From the NCBI GenBank assembly GCA_016234205.1, contig JACRGN010000341.1, forward strand, positions 1 to 7,819: a stretch of DNA of 7,819 nucleotides, given 5' to 3'. Shown one piece after another: positions 5,626-7,819 of this stretch. Under the pieces are notes generated by a model, which did not search any database, was not told the origin of the DNA, and saw only the letters and a program-made list of their open reading frames with translations. Made by a program: the position numbers and the translations under genes. How positions within the stretch are numbered: position 1 is the first letter of the stretch; each line of letters begins with the position of its first letter. The stretch comes from Nitrospinota bacterium. GTDB lineage: Bacteria; Nitrospinota; Nitrospinia; UBA9942.

Positions 5626-7819
5626 ATGAAAAAGAAGTATATCTATTTTTTCGGTTCCGGAGGTGCTGAGGGGAGGGCTGACATGAAGGTACTACTTGGT
5701 GGAAAAGGGGCTAACATTGCAGAGATGACAAATCTTGGTATACCTGTGCCTCCAGGTTTTACTATTTCTACAGAGGCGTGCAATGAATATTTTAAGAACA
5801 ATAAGAAATATCCTGATGGTTTATGGGATGAGATAGAAAAAAATCTTGCAGGATTAGAAGATGCAATGGGGAAAAATTTTGGCAGTAATTCACAGCCTCT
5901 CCTCGTATCGGTGAGGTCAGGGGCAAGGGCATCAATGCCGGGGATGATGGATACCGTATTAAATCTTGGGCTAAATAAAAATACACTGAAAGGTATTATT
6001 GAGATGACAGGGAATGAGAGATTTGCCTACGATGCCTATAGAAGATTTATCACCATGTTCAGCGGTGTGGTTCTCGGCATCAAGAAAAAGAAGAAGATGA
6101 CAGAGAATGGACACGAGGTGGAGATAAATCAGTTTGAAGTAATTATGGATGAAATAAAAAAGAAGTACAATGCCGAGCTTGATACAGATTTGAATGTGGA
6201 GGCATTAAAGCAGCTTGTTGAAAAATACAAGGTACTGGTAAAAAATGAGACAGGGAAGGATTTTCCTGAGGAGCCGAAGGAACAGCTAAAGATGGCAGTA
6301 AATGCAGTATTTGAATCATGGAATAATCAGAGGGCTATTACATACCGCAAGCTTTACGGGATTCCGGACAATTGGGGGACTGCTGTAAATGTCCAGACAA
6401 TGGTCTTCGGAAATATGGGTGATACATCCGGGACAGGCGTTGCATTTACCCGTAATCCTGCGACAGGGGAGAAAAAGTTTTACGGCGAATTTCTGATGAA
6501 TGCCCAGGGTGAGGATGTGGTTGCAGGGATAAGGACACCTCAATCTATAGAGGAATTAAAAGAGAGGATGGCTGAGGTTTATGAATCGCTTGTAGAGATA
6601 TATCAGAAACTTGAAAATCATTATAAAGACATGCAGGACATTGAATTTACAATACAGGATAGAAAGCTCTATATGCTTCAGACAAGGACAGGGAAGAGGA
6701 CTGCTGCAGCGGCAGTCAGGATTGCAGTTGAGATGGTCAAGGAGGGATTGGTAGATAAAAAGACTGCGATTTTAAGAGTTGAGCCTGAACAGTTAGACCA
6801 GTTGCTCCATCCTACAGTTGACCCCAAGGCAAAGGTGGAGGTAATTGCAAGGGGGCTTCCTGCCTCACCTGGTGCAGGTGTAGGAAAGGCGGTATTTACA
6901 GTAGAGTCTGCACAGGAGATGTCTTCAAAGGGGGAGAAGGTAATTCTGGTAAGACAGGAGACATCACCTGAGGATATTGGCGGGATGAATGTTGCACAGG
7001 GGATATTGACAGTCAGGGGAGGTATGACATCTCATGCAGCAGTAGTTGCGAGGGGGATGGGTAAGTGCTGTGTAACAGGCTGCAAGGATGTGAATATTGA
7101 CGAAGAGAAGAGACTGTTTAAGGTAAATGGTAATATCATTAAAGAGGGGGACTGGATAACACTTGATGGAAGCACAGGTAATATAATGATGGGAAGGGTA
7201 AAGTTGATTCAGCCTGAGCTTTCTGGAAATTTTGCCCAGCTTATGAAATGGGCTGATGAGATAAGAAAATTAAGGGTAAGGACAAATGCTGATACTTCAC
7301 ATGATGCACAGGTTGCAAGGGATTTTGGTGCGGAGGGGATTGGATTATGCCGCACAGAGCATATGTTTTTTGAGGGAAAGAGGATTGATGCGGTAAGGGA
7401 GATGATACTGTCCGATACGGAGAAGGAGAGGAGAAAGGCGCTGGCAAAGATTCTGCCGATGCAGAAGGGGGATTTTAAGGAGATATTTAAGGTAATGGAC
7501 GGTTATCCGGTTACCATAAGGCTTCTTGACCCGCCGCTTCATGAATTCCTGCCCCATACAGAGGAAGAGATTGAAGCGCTGGCAAAGGAGATGAATGTAT
7601 CGGTAGAAAAATTAAAGGAGAAATCAAACAGCCTTAAAGAATTTAATCCAATGCTTGGCCATAGGGGTTGCAGGCTTGGAATTACATATCCTGAGATATA
7701 CGAGATGCAGGTTCAGGCGGTATTTGAGGCAGCCTGTGAACTGGCAAAGAAGGGGAAAAAGATTGAGCCTGAGATAATGATCCCATTGGTAGGGCATATA
7801 AATGAGCTCAAATATACAA
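5626..7819 (+). CDS. ppdK: Pyruvate, phosphate dikinase (partial, 3' end outside window)
   Basis: The frame is open from 5626 to the right edge: 731 complete codons of a family usually about 870-910 residues. The enzyme interconverts pyruvate, ATP and phosphate with phosphoenolpyruvate, AMP and pyrophosphate in the cytoplasm. The N-terminal ATP-grasp part (about 1-360) shows YFFGSGGAEG, LLGGKGANIAEM (K27), VRSGARASMPGMMDT (R97), an acidic E340 and QTRTGKR (R354). The swivelling phospho-histidine domain (about 400-515) carries GGMTSHAAVVARGMGK with catalytic H470; T468, two residues before it, is the position modified by PDRP-type regulatory kinases in this family. The pyruvate/PEP barrel begins near 535, with GLCRTEHMF (R576), RLLDPPLHEF (R632) and MLGHRGCRLG. 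The metal-binding acidic residues and catalytic Cys of the barrel fall beyond the window. The GGKGAN and GMMDT motifs separate it from PEP synthase and PTS enzyme I. It is divergent from the TPR operon, with no functional link evident. Confidence 0.97.
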   Translation, partial: MKKKYIYFFGSGGAEGRADMKVLLGGKGANIAEMTNLGIPVPPGFTISTEACNEYFKNNKKYPDGLWDEIEKNLAGLEDAMGKNFGSNSQPLLVSVRSGARASMPGMMDTVLNLGLNKNTLKGIIEMTGNERFAYDAYRRFITMFSGVVLGIKKKKKMTENGHEVEINQFEVIMDEIKKKYNAELDTDLNVEALKQLVEKYKVLVKNETGKDFPEEPKEQLKMAVNAVFESWNNQRAITYRKLYGIPDNWGTAVNVQTMVFGNMGDTSGTGVAFTRNPATGEKKFYGEFLMNAQGEDVVAGIRTPQSIEELKERMAEVYESLVEIYQKLENHYKDMQDIEFTIQDRKLYMLQTRTGKRTAAAAVRIAVEMVKEGLVDKKTAILRVEPEQLDQLLHPTVDPKAKVEVIARGLPASPGAGVGKAVFTVESAQEMSSKGEKVILVRQETSPEDIGGMNVAQGILTVRGGMTSHAAVVARGMGKCCVTGCKDVNIDEEKRLFKVNGNIIKEGDWITLDGSTGNIMMGRVKLIQPELSGNFAQLMKWADEIRKLRVRTNADTSHDAQVARDFGAEGIGLCRTEHMFFEGKRIDAVREMILSDTEKERRKALAKILPMQKGDFKEIFKVMDGYPVTIRLLDPPLHEFLPHTEEEIEALAKEMNVSVEKLKEKSNSLKEFNPMLGHRGCRLGITYPEIYEMQVQAVFEAACELAKKGKKIEPEIMIPLVGHINELKYT

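Noticed and set aside
5792..7557. Minus-strand open frames inside ppdK
   Set aside because: They are antisense to clearly conserved dikinase motifs and their Pro/His/Leu-rich translations match no family.
5626..7819. PEP synthase or PTS enzyme I as the identity of the plus-strand gene
   Set aside because: The N-terminal GGKGANIAEM and VRSGARASMPGMMDT motifs and the domain order are those of pyruvate, phosphate dikinase.

Overview
The window looks like bacterial chromosome from an AT-rich, Gram-negative-type organism. Arginine is written mostly AGG/AGA and isoleucine often ATA. Two secreted proteins carry Sec-type signal peptides, one being a long periplasmic-type TPR protein, and there is an NtrC-class (sigma-54) activator. 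This mix would fit an uncultured deltaproteobacterial or Nitrospirota-like lineage, but nothing in the sequence fixes the taxonomy.

Layout: four genes lie on the minus strand and read leftwards from about 5250: a secreted 783-residue TPR protein (5249-2898), a soluble histidine kinase (2795-1935), a sigma-54-dependent response regulator (1831-485) and a secreted protein cut by the left edge (393-1) that weakly resembles the PrcB C-terminal domain family. The first three look like one transcription unit. The two gaps inside it (102 and 103 bp) are each filled by a different long imperfect inverted repeat. The last gene may have its own promoter with almost no leader. Divergently, on the plus strand, pyruvate, phosphate dikinase (ppdK) starts at 5626 and runs off the right edge.

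The 376-bp divergent region (5250-5625) holds candidate promoters for both sides: a sigma-70-like and a sigma-54-like (-24/-12) site for the TPR gene, a sigma-70-like site for ppdK, and an imperfect inverted repeat that could be a regulator site.

Working hypothesis: the kinase and regulator most resemble the flagellar FlrB/FlrC (FleS/FleR, FlgS/FlgR) class. The kinase N-terminus matches the FlrB/FleS leader coiled coil, but the PAS sensor domain is missing. The regulator ends in the RTLRNKL-type Fis helix typical of FlrC/FleR. Together with the TPR protein and the candidate sigma-54 promoter, this suggests a self-regulated envelope- or motility-linked signalling unit. The ppdK gene is a separate central-metabolism gene that shares only the intergenic region. 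I see no mobile-element genes, CRISPR array, tRNA or rRNA.
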